This document shows, in pieces, positions 26,091-34,366 of a stretch of DNA of 64,000 nt. The position numbers and the translations under genes were made by a program. Source of the DNA: Palsa-883 sp963826975 (GTDB lineage Bacteria > Pseudomonadota > Alphaproteobacteria > Acetobacterales > Acetobacteraceae); contig CAWGZJ010000007.1 of the NCBI GenBank assembly GCA_963826975.1, positions 124,001 through 188,000 of the forward strand, written 5' to 3'. The stretch's first letter is position 1. Each line of letters starts with the position of its first letter. The notes beneath the pieces were generated by a model. That model did not search any database. It saw nothing but the letters and a program-made list of their open reading frames with translations, and was not told the origin of the DNA.

Positions 26091-26912
26091 TTACATCGTC
26101 CGGCCGGTATCGCGCATCAGCACCTGGGTCTGTGCGCCGGTCACGCGCGCATGAAACGCGCGCGCGGCTTCGGACATGTCTGCCGCCGGGCGCTGCTCGT
26201 CGTCGAAATTGTGGTATGCGTCCACGCCGCGCACGAGCGTGGCGAAGTCGCGCTCGCCCACCGTTTGCCGCACGTGGGTCGGCAGGTAGCGAATGGCGAA
26301 ACCGATCCGGCGCCGCGGGGACGGATTGGGTTCGCTGCCGTGGATCAGCCGGACATGGTGCAGCGACATCTCGCCCGGCTGCAGCACAAGGTCGACTGCC
26401 GCGGCCCCGTCCACGTCGACCGCGATCTCCTGACCGCGGCTGAGTAAATTGTCGGGGGCGAAGGTGTCGCGATGCCCCATCTGCTCGCCTTTGTGGGTTC
26501 CCGGAATGACCCGCATGGCGCCGTTCTCGAGCGTGCTTTCGGAAATCGCGACCCAGGCGGTGACGATATCGGGCGGCTCCAGGCCCCAGTATGTGCTGTC
26601 CTGGTGCCAGGAGACGTAGCTTGGGTTGGATGCTTCCTTGATGAAGAAGCTGGTTCCCCAGCACAGGATATTCGGGCCGATCAGGTCTTCCACGGCGTCG
26701 AGGATGCCGGGGTGGCGGATCAGGTCGTTCAGCCAGGTGAACACCAGGTGGGTCTTGTGACGCAGCGGGCCGGACAGGGCGCCGCCGTCGCGCTCGTATT
26801 CTTCGAGGTGGTGGCGTATCTCCGCCGCCTCATTGCTGGAGAGCGCGCGCACCGGGGCGTAATAGCCGTGCGCCTGATAGTGTTGGACCGCCGCGGCGGA
26901 GAGTGACTTCAT
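26091..26912 (-). CDS. Phytanoyl-CoA dioxygenase family protein
   Basis: 273 residues from the ATG at 26912 (MKSLSAAAVQHYQAHGYYAP); an ATG 12 bases upstream is possible. Fe(II) ligands: WHQDSTYWG (HxD, about 117-119) and LHHVRLIHGSEPN (distal His about 208); PGTHKGEQMGH precedes the distal site and RRRIGFAIRYLP carries the 2-oxoglutarate arginine. It differs markedly from the protein at 23730, so the two are not a recent duplication. Same strand as the MFS gene 62 bases downstream. Confidence 0.9.
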   Translation of the reverse strand: MKSLSAAAVQHYQAHGYYAPVRALSSNEAAEIRHHLEEYERDGGALSGPLRHKTHLVFTWLNDLIRHPGILDAVEDLIGPNILCWGTSFFIKEASNPSYVSWHQDSTYWGLEPPDIVTAWVAISESTLENGAMRVIPGTHKGEQMGHRDTFAPDNLLSRGQEIAVDVDGAAAVDLVLQPGEMSLHHVRLIHGSEPNPSPRRRIGFAIRYLPTHVRQTVGERDFATLVRGVDAYHNFDDEQRPAADMSEAARAFHARVTGAQTQVLMRDTGRTM

Positions 26913-27334
26913 GGCTGATTCCATCTCGCTGCATGATTTTTTGTTGACGCATGCTGGGACCGTGCGGCGAGACATGTCAACCGGCAGTCGAATTGCCGGC
27001 GGATCGACTGTTTTGGCGCGGCTCGATCCGGGCAGCTTGCATTATACCAACGGCTGAAAGTCTTGACGTACGCTACGTACCCTCCTCGCGGCCGGTGCAG
27101 GCCAGCATCCAGGATTTCACTGGTCGCACGAGAGGAAGTCGTGGATACCGGCCTTCGCCGGCATGACGGGGGGTGGGCAGCGTACGTCAGGACTTCCGGC
27201 AGCTTGCATCGCGTGCCGGACGATACTAACGGACCGACCGCTTGCAGGTCCCGGCTGGCTGATCCTGTTCGCGTTGCCTCGCGGTGCAATCCATGCGACT
27301 GAACCGAAAGGAAGAACAAGCGGGAGGCGTGTCC
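26913..27334. other. Intergenic region with repeat fragments between divergent genes
   Basis: No gene is supported here. The region separates the minus-strand dioxygenase from the plus-strand ThDP enzyme and should hold both promoters. It contains a GATACC-family half-site (about 27042-27062, TATACCAACGGCTGAAAGTC) and, at 27131-27172, one arm of the TCGTGGATACCGGC repeat. GGGAGG at 27322-27327 is the ribosome binding site of the ThDP enzyme. Confidence 0.6.
27131..27172. repeat. Single arm of the GTGGATACCGGC dispersed repeat
   Basis: GAAGTCGTGGATACCGGCCT followed by TCGCCGGCATGACGGG matches the right-hand arms at 31706-31753 and 34308-34347. Only one arm is present, so this is a truncated copy. 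Confidence 0.75.
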
Positions 27335-29194
27335 ATGCCGGACGCAATACAGGCCCCTGGGCAGCCTTCTGGCGAACTCGCCGGGATTGAGCGTCCAACC
27401 GCCGGCGCGAGCGGCAATGCGATGTTCGGCAGTGATGCGGTCGCCGACGCGCTCAGCGCGCTCGGTCTACCGTATATCGCGCTGACGCCGGGAGCGAGCT
27501 TTCGCGGGCTGCACGACAGCCTGGTCAACCATCTGGGCAACCAGCAGCCGCAGATGCTGCTTTGCCTGCACGAAGAGGCGGCGGTCGCGCTCGCGCATGG
27601 CTGGGCCAAGGTTACCGGCAAGCCATTGGCCGTGGCGGTTCATTCCAATGTCGGTCTGTTCCATGCCACCATGGCGATCTTCAACGCCTGGTGCGACCGC
27701 ATGCCGATGCTGATCATCGGCGCGACCGGCCCGGTGGACGCCGCGCGCCGCCGCCCGTGGATCGACTGGATCCACACCGCGCGCGACCAGGGCGCGATCG
27801 TTCGGAATTACGTGAAATGGGATGACCAGCCGGCTTCGCCCGGTGCCGCGCGCGAGGCGCTGTTCCGCGCGACGTGGCTGTCCACGACGGCACCGCGGGC
27901 ACCGGTCTATGTGAACCTGGACGCGGAGATGCAGGAAGCGGCGATGACCGAGCCGTTGCCCCCGCTCGATCCGTCGCGCTTCATGCCGGCGGTGCCATCG
28001 GCTGCACCGGCCGACGCGGTGGCACAGGCAATCGCGCTGCTATCCGGTGCGGCGCGGCCGTTGATCATGATGGGGCGCGTGTCGCGCGACGAGGCAGCGT
28101 GGGACACGCGCGTGGCGTTGGCCGAGGCGTTGGGCGCGCGGGTCATCACGGATCTGAAACCAGGTGCCGCATTTCCGACCGATCATAAGCTGCATGCCGC
28201 CGTCCCGGCGGTGTTTCCGGTGCCCGAAGCTGCGCGCGCCGTCGCCGAGGCGGATGTCATTCTCAGCCTCGACTGGGTGGACCTGGCGGGCACCTTGCGC
28301 AGCGCGTGCGGCACGGCCATGCCGGCGGCACGGATTATTCAGGTGTCGCTCGATCACCACCTGCATAACGGTTGGAGCATGGATCATCAGGGATTGCCGC
28401 CGGTCGATGTGTTCGTGGCGGCCGACCCGGATGTGACCGCGCGCGCGATGCTGGCGGTGCTGGCGGTGCTGCGACCGGATGGTGCTAAGCCGGAACATCA
28501 TCCGGCCGTTGGGGCACCGGCCGGCGCCGCGCCCGAGGCGGCACGCGCAGCAGTCGTGGGCGCGCCCGCGGATGGGCCGATCTCGGTGGCGCAGATGGGG
28601 CGGATGCTGCGCCATGTGGTGGGCGAGCGGCCGGTCTCGCTGCTGCATCTGCCCCTGTCGTGGGACGGAACGATCTGGCCGTTCCGCCATCCGCTCGATT
28701 TCATTGGTTCCGACGGCGGCGGCGGCGTTGGTGGCGGTCCGGGCATCGCGGTTGGCGCGGCGCTGGCGCTGCGTGGGTCCGGGCGCTTACCGATTGCAAT
28801 CTGTGGTGACGGTGATTTCCTGATGGGCGTCACGGCGCTGTGGACGGCGGCGCATTACCGGGTGCCGCTGCTGATCGTGGTCGCTAATAACCGGAGCTTT
28901 TTCAACGACGAAATGCATCAGGAACGCATGGCGCGGATGCGCGGGCGCCCGGTGGAGAACAAATGGATCGGGCAACGGATTGGCGATCCGGACATCGACA
29001 TGGCGCAACTTGCGCGCGCGCAGGGCGCACGGGGTTTTGGTCCGGTGACCGAGGCGGGCGCTATGGGCGAGGTGTTCGGGCAGGCTATTGCGGTGGTCGA
29101 GGGTGGCGGCGTGGCGGTTGTCGATGTGCGGGTGACCCCGGGCTACGCGCCGGCGATGGCGAGCGGGCTTACTCCGGGGGCGAGCCGGACATAG
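27335..29194 (+). CDS. Thiamine-diphosphate-dependent enzyme, acetolactate-synthase-like
   Basis: 619 residues from the ATG at 27335 with GGGAGG 7 bases upstream. The N-terminal PYR domain has the catalytic glutamate in LCLHEEAAVALAHG (about 75-88). A central Rossmann-like domain follows, and the C-terminal PP domain has the metal/ThDP motif GDGDFLMGVTALWTAAHYRVPLL ending NN (about 505-535). Such enzymes decarboxylate or condense 2-oxo acids; benzoylformate decarboxylase, sulfopyruvate/phosphonopyruvate decarboxylase and acetolactate synthase are relatives. It is probably co-transcribed with the aldolase at 29385. Confidence 0.9.
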   Translation: MPDAIQAPGQPSGELAGIERPTAGASGNAMFGSDAVADALSALGLPYIALTPGASFRGLHDSLVNHLGNQQPQMLLCLHEEAAVALAHGWAKVTGKPLAVAVHSNVGLFHATMAIFNAWCDRMPMLIIGATGPVDAARRRPWIDWIHTARDQGAIVRNYVKWDDQPASPGAAREALFRATWLSTTAPRAPVYVNLDAEMQEAAMTEPLPPLDPSRFMPAVPSAAPADAVAQAIALLSGAARPLIMMGRVSRDEAAWDTRVALAEALGARVITDLKPGAAFPTDHKLHAAVPAVFPVPEAARAVAEADVILSLDWVDLAGTLRSACGTAMPAARIIQVSLDHHLHNGWSMDHQGLPPVDVFVAADPDVTARAMLAVLAVLRPDGAKPEHHPAVGAPAGAAPEAARAAVVGAPADGPISVAQMGRMLRHVVGERPVSLLHLPLSWDGTIWPFRHPLDFIGSDGGGGVGGGPGIAVGAALALRGSGRLPIAICGDGDFLMGVTALWTAAHYRVPLLIVVANNRSFFNDEMHQERMARMRGRPVENKWIGQRIGDPDIDMAQLARAQGARGFGPVTEAGAMGEVFGQAIAVVEGGGVAVVDVRVTPGYAPAMASGLTPGASRT

Positions 29195-29312
29195 GCGGGC
29201 CGGGAGGGGATGGAAGGGGAGCGGAGGCGCGGGCTGGCGATTGTCGTGATGGTCTTGGGCGTGGTGCCGCGAGGTCCGCGCGCGATAAATCTTTCGGTGC
29301 GATACTGGCACG

Positions 29313-29354
29313 AACCCCTCCCCCCAGCCCCCTCCCTCAAGGGGAGGGGGAGAG
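29313..29354. repeat. Third copy of the CCCTCCCTCAAGGGG repeat
   Basis: The stretch around CCCCTCCCTCAAGGGGAGGG matches the inverted pair at 20022-20140. It lies in the 190-base gap between the ThDP enzyme and the aldolase gene, before the aldolase ribosome binding site. Confidence 0.7.
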
Positions 29355-29384
29355 TCTTAAGAGTCTTGCTGAAGGAGTTGCGTG

Positions 29385-30170
29385 ATGTGCCCAGCGGACC
29401 CTGACAGGCGTGATCGTCCAGCCTCGATCGAGGTCGCTGACAATGGAGCGGCGGGCGAGGCGGCGGCGCTGGTCGAAGACCTGGTGGCGGCGAACCATAT
29501 CCTGTTCGATCAAGGTGTCGTCGATGCGTTCGGGCATATCAGCGTGCGGAGCGACAAGCGTCCCGACCGGTTCCTGCTGGCACGCAACATGGCGCCCGGT
29601 TCCGTTGCTGCGGAAGACATCGTCGAGTTTAGCCTCGACGGCGAACCGATCAACGCACGGGGGCGGAAAGTTTACCTGGAACGTTTCATCCATGGTGAGA
29701 TCTATCGCCGCAGGCCGGATGTCGTGTCGGTAGTGCACAGCCACTCGCACTCCATCGTGCCGCTGAGCGTGGTCAAGGGGGTGAAACTGCGGGCGCTGTT
29801 CCACATGGCGGGCTTTATCGGCCAGGACACTCCGGTGTTCGAAATCCGTGCAACCGCAGGGGATGCCACCGACCTGCTGATCAGCGACAACGCGTTGGGG
29901 CGCGCGTTGGCGAAGAAATTCGATCGGGCGGATATCGTATTGATGCGCGGGCACGGCTCGACGGTGGTTGGCGGCTCGATCCCGCAGGCGGTTTATCGCG
30001 CCGTGTATGCCGAATTGAACGCGCGCTACCAGCTTGAGGCCAGCCGACTGGGCGAGATCGAGTTTCTTACCGAAGCGGAAGGACGCGCCTGCGTTGATCG
30101 TGTCGAAGGCCAGGTTCAGCGTCCCTGGGACCTGTGGAAGAGCCAGGCGGAACAGCGGCGGCGGCGGTAG
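29385..30170 (+). CDS. Class II aldolase/adducin family protein
   Basis: 261 residues. The Zn2+ ligands are the paired histidines in VHSHSHSIVPL (about 114-124) and a later GHGSTVVG histidine (about 185). The family includes fuculose-phosphate aldolase and non-oxidative decarboxylases of hydroxylated aromatic acids; the HSHS variant and size match the decarboxylase-like members. AAGGAG lies 7 bases before the ATG at 29385. Its last 55 bases overlap the convergent PEP-CTERM gene. Confidence 0.88.
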   Translation: MCPADPDRRDRPASIEVADNGAAGEAAALVEDLVAANHILFDQGVVDAFGHISVRSDKRPDRFLLARNMAPGSVAAEDIVEFSLDGEPINARGRKVYLERFIHGEIYRRRPDVVSVVHSHSHSIVPLSVVKGVKLRALFHMAGFIGQDTPVFEIRATAGDATDLLISDNALGRALAKKFDRADIVLMRGHGSTVVGGSIPQAVYRAVYAELNARYQLEASRLGEIEFLTEAEGRACVDRVEGQVQRPWDLWKSQAEQRRRR

Positions 30171-31528
30171 AGCAGCCCGGCCAGTCCCGATAGCAGGACT
30201 GCCAGTGTTGACGGCTCGGGCACGCTGGATACCGTCGGCAAGGCGGTGGGATAACCCGGCGGCAACTGTGCGAAGTTCAGCGTTTCGTTGTCGGTGCCGA
30301 ACGTCTCGCCCAGCGTCACCCCGTCGCCGGTGCCGACGGCAACACGGTCCTGCAAGTCGGGCAGCGCGAAGTCGAAGACGCCGTTGCCGCCGTAGGTGTC
30401 GCCGAGCACTGCGAACAGCGCCGGGTCGGCGGCGATCGACAGCAGTTGACCATCGGCGAATGCCCAACCTGCCGGTGCGACGGTGCCTGCAAACAAGCTG
30501 ATCTCGCCGAGAAATGGTGTCCCATCCGGATCGATCTGATTTGCGGTCGGAAACACGCCCTGGGTGGCGATGATGTAATTCAACCCGAGCGTCGGCTGCT
30601 GCACGCTGAACGGCTGATCGCCGCCCAGCACCGACATCGTACCGTTCGACAGCTTCAGCAGTTGCGGCGGCAGGTTGGCGACGGTCAGCGTGGTGCCCTG
30701 ACCGCCCACCATCGCGCCGAGTGCCAGCGGTGTCAGCCCTGGCGCCGCGCCGGCCCCGGTCGGGGCGCGCCCGTCGAGGTTGGGCACCGCGAACGTGACC
30801 GGGAAGTCACCGCCGTAGGTGTTGCCGAGAACCGAAAAGAGTGCCTGCTGCTGGGTGATCGGGATTTGCTGGCCGTTGGCGGCAATCTGGCCGCTCGGCA
30901 ATGCAGGCCCGGCGTAAGTCAGCACCTGGCCGACCAGCGGCCCCGGCGCCTGCGCGCCAGTGGTCGTGGGGAAAAAGCCTTGCGTGACGACCGCCTCGTT
31001 CAATGCGAGCGAGGGCTGCAATGTGGGGAATGGCCGGCTGCCGGTGATAATGCCGCTCGCCCCGCCGTAGGGCGGCAACTGGTCGGCGGCCAGGGTCTGC
31101 GTCGTGGCGCCGGCCGCACTGCCGAGGTTGCGATTGGTCAGCCCGGCGCCTTGGCCAGTGCCGACAACTGTGCGGCCGGACAGGTTGGGCAAGGCGAAGT
31201 CGGTCGTACCGTTGCCGCCGTAGGTCGTGCCGATCTGGCTGAACAACACTGGATTGGCGGCGATCGACAACAGTTGCCCATTGGCGACGGAATACCCGCC
31301 GGGTGCGAAGTTGCCAGCGAACGACACGACCTGGCCGAGATCGGCGATATTGGCCACGTCCTCGGTACGCACCAGGTAGGTCAGGCCGAGCGACGGCTGT
31401 TCGGTCGCGATCGGCAGGCCGCTGCCGGTGATCGGGCTGGCGTGGGCGCCCGCGTCGGCGAGCAGTCCCAACATTTCGATGGACGCCAGGGTGATGGCAA
31501 GACGCAGCGGACGAATGGTTGGGCGCAT
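30116..31528 (-). CDS. PEP-CTERM protein with three phage-tail-collar repeats
   Basis: 470 residues from the ATG at 31528 (AGGAA 7 bases upstream). After a signal peptide (about 1-30) come three copies of a tail-collar/microcystin-dependent-protein-like domain, each with G(Q/E)xxxFAG...P.G, a LLSIA-like strand, TYGGxxxxxFALPxLxxR and a final GTG. They lie at about 63-125, 190-255 and 340-400. The C-terminus has the sorting signal VPEPSTLAVLLSGLAGLLYRRRR. It should be exported and processed by an exosortase. Tail-collar domains on a PEP-CTERM protein suggest a surface fibre or adhesin. Confidence 0.88.
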   Translation of the reverse strand: MRPTIRPLRLAITLASIEMLGLLADAGAHASPITGSGLPIATEQPSLGLTYLVRTEDVANIADLGQVVSFAGNFAPGGYSVANGQLLSIAANPVLFSQIGTTYGGNGTTDFALPNLSGRTVVGTGQGAGLTNRNLGSAAGATTQTLAADQLPPYGGASGIITGSRPFPTLQPSLALNEAVVTQGFFPTTTGAQAPGPLVGQVLTYAGPALPSGQIAANGQQIPITQQQALFSVLGNTYGGDFPVTFAVPNLDGRAPTGAGAAPGLTPLALGAMVGGQGTTLTVANLPPQLLKLSNGTMSVLGGDQPFSVQQPTLGLNYIIATQGVFPTANQIDPDGTPFLGEISLFAGTVAPAGWAFADGQLLSIAADPALFAVLGDTYGGNGVFDFALPDLQDRVAVGTGDGVTLGETFGTDNETLNFAQLPPGYPTALPTVSSVPEPSTLAVLLSGLAGLLYRRRRCSAWLFHRSQGR

Positions 31529-31610
31529 GGTGCGGTTCCTCGGGTCGGCGATGAGGAGCACCTGCGGCCATCACGACAGCCACCGGTATGAGTTGACTCA
31601 CACCAGTCGG

Positions 31611-31756
31611 TGAATGATCGGCTGTTCCGCCGTGCCCGCGTGATGACGGCGAAGGCCGGGCGTTGCACTTCGTTTGTGAACTTAGGGTATCCACGACTTT
31701 CTTTGCTGCGACGAAGACAAGTCGTGGATACCGGCCTTCGCCGGCATGACGGGGCG
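31611..31756. repeat. Hairpin copy of the GTGGATACCGGC dispersed repeat
   Basis: Begins with AATGATCGGCTGTTC, as does the copy at 34230-34347. GTATCCACGACTT and its complement flank a 19-base loop (about 31688-31719), followed by GGCCTTCGCCGGCATGACGG. The left arm is diverged, the right arm intact. It sits between the PEP-CTERM gene and the Crp-type regulator. Confidence 0.75.
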
Positions 31757-31814
31757 TATGGCATACCACGCCGGCGACGGAATGGTCAGGATTGAGGGGC
31801 GAAGTGCGTGGCCT

Positions 31815-32528
31815 TTACTGGCCAGGGTCGCGCACCAGTGCGCGCAACGCGGCGACGTCACGCAGCGTGATGGTGCGGCCGGAGAGGCTGAGCCAGCCGG
31901 CATCCCGCCACGCCCCCAGATGTTTGTTGATGCTTTCCCGGATCAATCCGGTCATTCCACCCAGCTCGCGCTGCGACAGCGCCAGATTGATCTGCAGCCC
32001 TTCTTTCACCGGCCGCGAACGCAGCGCCGCAAGCTGCAACAGCGCCTTGGCCAGCCGGCCGGGCGCCGGCAGGTCCAGGCCGTCGGTCATCTGCTCGGTG
32101 ATCCGGCTGACCCGCTGGCCGAGCAGGCGGAGCATCCAGAACATTGCCCGCGGCGAGCGGGCCAGCGCGTCGATGAAGGCGCGGCCGTCGATTGCGAGCA
32201 ACACGCAGGGGGCCAGCGCCACCGCGGTCGCGGCACGCGGGTTGTCGATCAGCACTGCCAACTCACCGAATACGTCGTTCGGCCCGACGACGTCGAACAC
32301 GACCTCGCGTCCGCTTGCGGTGAGGGCTGACAGCTTGACGTAGCCGTGCACCACCACGAGCACCGTCTGCCCGGCGTCGCCTTGGGTGAACAGGGTATCG
32401 CGCTCGTCATGGGTCTGCACCGTCGCGTGGCTGACCAGCGTGCGCAGGTCTTCGACGATGAATTGGCTCAGCAGTTCGTGGCGGCGGAGCTGCTCGAGAA
32501 TTGCCGTTTGCGCCGGGGTGAGGGCCAT
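31815..32528 (-). CDS. Crp/Fnr-family transcriptional regulator
   Basis: 237 residues from 32528 (an ATG at 32558 adds ten). Cyclic-nucleotide-binding-like beta barrel at about 15-130 (GDAGQTVLVVVHGYVKL, FGELAVLIDNPRAATAVAL) and a C-terminal helix-turn-helix (LSQRELGGMTGLIRESINKHL, about 178-198). No cluster of cysteines is present, so it is not an oxygen-sensing Fnr. The binding pocket resembles a cNMP site only partly. It is divergent from a PEP-CTERM gene and next to another, so it may control this surface-protein/exopolysaccharide locus. Confidence 0.9.
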   Translation of the reverse strand: MALTPAQTAILEQLRRHELLSQFIVEDLRTLVSHATVQTHDERDTLFTQGDAGQTVLVVVHGYVKLSALTASGREVVFDVVGPNDVFGELAVLIDNPRAATAVALAPCVLLAIDGRAFIDALARSPRAMFWMLRLLGQRVSRITEQMTDGLDLPAPGRLAKALLQLAALRSRPVKEGLQINLALSQRELGGMTGLIRESINKHLGAWRDAGWLSLSGRTITLRDVAALRALVRDPGQ

Positions 32529-32785
32529 GCGGCCGAGGATACGCGATGCTGATGGCATCGGCTACTTTGGCCATCGCCAGGTAGTGTTTCGGTTTGCAAC
32601 CGGCGCCGACCCGCCGAGCAGGATGCTGCCGGCACGCCGCGCGGCGCCATCGCGTTCCAGGTGTGAACCGACTCATACCGGCGATGCGCGCCGATCCCTA
32701 GGAGGTGGCGCCGACACGAGGCCGCAACGGCCCGGGTTCGGGGCAGGCCCGATCCGCCTGCGACACCATCAGGGGAAGAGACACC

Positions 32786-33451
32786 ATGCACGCACGCATT
32801 CTGGCGGGGTTGCTGACCGCCGCCACGGGATTGTTGTCGGCCCATGCCCAGGCCGCGCTGACGCCCACGATCGAGTTCGAGGAAGGTCCATTGGCCTCGC
32901 TGCCGATCACCACCGGGTCGGTCTCGGCCGGCGGTCTCACCGTCACCGGCGCGCCGCTGATCGGCAGCGCCACTCAGTCGATTCTGCGGCTTGGCGGCAC
33001 GGTGACGCTGGGCGTGTTCGATCCGTTGCAGGTGCGGGTGACCGAATTCAACCTGACCAACCTGGGCGTGCTGAGCAGTTTCGTCGCCGCGATCAGCGGC
33101 GTGCTGCCGGCGTCCAGCAGCGTGTCCTGGTCCGCCTATGTCGATCCCACCAACACACCGTTCGGCACGGCGGACCTGATCGGCTCGAACAGCTTCACCG
33201 ATCCAAGCTCGGTCGTTTCGCTGGGCTTTAGCGACACCGTGCCGCAGCCAGGCAGCGTGACCGGTCCGTTCGCGCTGACCGAGCTGCTGACGATCTCGGC
33301 GCCGGTGTTCGATTCGGTGTCGTTCAACTCCTCGATCACCGCGTCCGCGACGGTGCCCGAGCCGGCCACGATCGGCTTGCTTGGCGTGGGCCTGGTGGGG
33401 CTCGGTCTGGTCACCTCGCGCCGCCGGGCCGGACGCGCCGCCGCGGCTTAG
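32786..33451 (+). CDS. PEP-CTERM sorting domain protein
   Basis: 221 residues with signal peptide (about 1-23, cleavage near AQA), a beta-rich Ser/Thr/Val body without known domain, and the C-terminal signal VPEPATIGLLGVGLVGLGLV then SRRRAGR. AGGGGAAG lies 5 bases before the ATG at 32786. Such proteins are anchored, cleaved and released by exosortase (XrtA-type) during exopolysaccharide or biofilm formation; a sugar transferase gene follows 60 bases later. Confidence 0.9.
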   Translation: MHARILAGLLTAATGLLSAHAQAALTPTIEFEEGPLASLPITTGSVSAGGLTVTGAPLIGSATQSILRLGGTVTLGVFDPLQVRVTEFNLTNLGVLSSFVAAISGVLPASSSVSWSAYVDPTNTPFGTADLIGSNSFTDPSSVVSLGFSDTVPQPGSVTGPFALTELLTISAPVFDSVSFNSSITASATVPEPATIGLLGVGLVGLGLVTSRRRAGRAAAA

Positions 33452-33511
33452 GCCGCGGCACCAGCCGACCGTCCTTTCATCGCAACAACCGGTTTCCGAA
33501 AAGAGTGTGTC

Positions 33512-34198
33512 ATGCGCGCCATAGCCACTGCTGCCATCGCGACTTTCGCAGGTCCACAGTGGCTGAGCGGCGACCGTGCCGCCGCCGGCGCGGCCGCGAT
33601 CCGCCAACAGGCTCTGGCCGATGCCTTACGCCGCGGCCGCGACATCGGGCTGAGCCTGCTGTTGCTGCTGCTCACGCTGCCCATGCTGCTGATCGTTGCC
33701 TGGCTGATCAAGCTCGAGTCGCCGGGAGCGATGCTGTACCGGCAGGACCGCGCGGGTCTGCACGGACGCAGTTTCAGCCTGTGGAAATTCCGCAGCATGC
33801 GGATTGACGCCGAGGCGGCCGGCGCGTGCTGGGCGGCGCGGCGCGACCCGCGCGTCACCCGCATCGGGGCGTTCATCCGTGCCCACCGGATCGACGAGCT
33901 GCCGCAACTGGTGAACGTGCTGCGCGGCGAGATGAGCCTGATCGGCCCGCGCCCTGAACGGCCTTTCTTCGTCGAGCAGCTTGTGCAGGTGATTCCCGAC
34001 TTTGCCGCGCGGACCCGCGTGCTGCCGGGTCTGACTGGCTGGGCGCAGGTGAATTATCCATACGGCGCCTCGGTCGAGGACGCACGCATCAAGCTGGACT
34101 ACGATCTGTATTACATCCGCAACCGCAGCCTGCTGCTCGATCTGCGCATTCTGCTGCGGACGGTGGGCGTGGTGCTGCGCCGGACGGGCGCGCGCTGA
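33512..34198 (+). CDS. Undecaprenyl-phosphate sugar phosphotransferase (initiating, exopolysaccharide)
   Basis: 228 residues of the bacterial sugar transferase (WcaJ/WbaP, short PglC-like) type: one membrane-embedded helix (about 45-67), then LYRQDRAGLHGRSFSLWKFRSM, the IGAFIRAHRIDELPQLVNVLRGEMSLIGPRPERP core (about 116-150), and the LPGLTGWAQVNYPYG block. It transfers a sugar-1-phosphate to the lipid carrier to begin repeat-unit synthesis. Its place beside PEP-CTERM genes fits the known pairing of exosortase systems with exopolysaccharide production. Confidence 0.92.
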   Translation: MRAIATAAIATFAGPQWLSGDRAAAGAAAIRQQALADALRRGRDIGLSLLLLLLTLPMLLIVAWLIKLESPGAMLYRQDRAGLHGRSFSLWKFRSMRIDAEAAGACWAARRDPRVTRIGAFIRAHRIDELPQLVNVLRGEMSLIGPRPERPFFVEQLVQVIPDFAARTRVLPGLTGWAQVNYPYGASVEDARIKLDYDLYYIRNRSLLLDLRILLRTVGVVLRRTGAR

Positions 34199-34248
34199 AA
34201 CGCTGTGCGGGCGGAGTGACAGGCGTCCGAATGATCGACTGTTCGGTG

Positions 34249-34347
34249 CTACCCCCGTCATGCCGGCTCCGGCCGGTATCCACGACTTGTCTTCGTCGCA
34301 ACAAAGAAAGTCGTGGATACCGGCCGGGGCCGGCATGACGGGGGTAG
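34249..34347. repeat. Near-perfect 40-bp-arm hairpin repeat
   Basis: Arms 34249-34288 and 34308-34347 pair with one mismatch around a 19-base loop; each contains CGGTATCCACGACTT or its complement. It is the best preserved member of the family also seen at 27131 and 31611. It separates the sugar transferase from the methyltransferase gene; a terminator role is possible, but repeated occurrence argues for a mobile palindromic element. Confidence 0.85.
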
Positions 34348-34366
34348 CGGACGCGAGTTGGCGAAC

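Noticed and set aside
31815..32528. Oxygen-sensing Fnr
   Set aside because: The N-terminal cysteine cluster for a [4Fe-4S] centre is missing.
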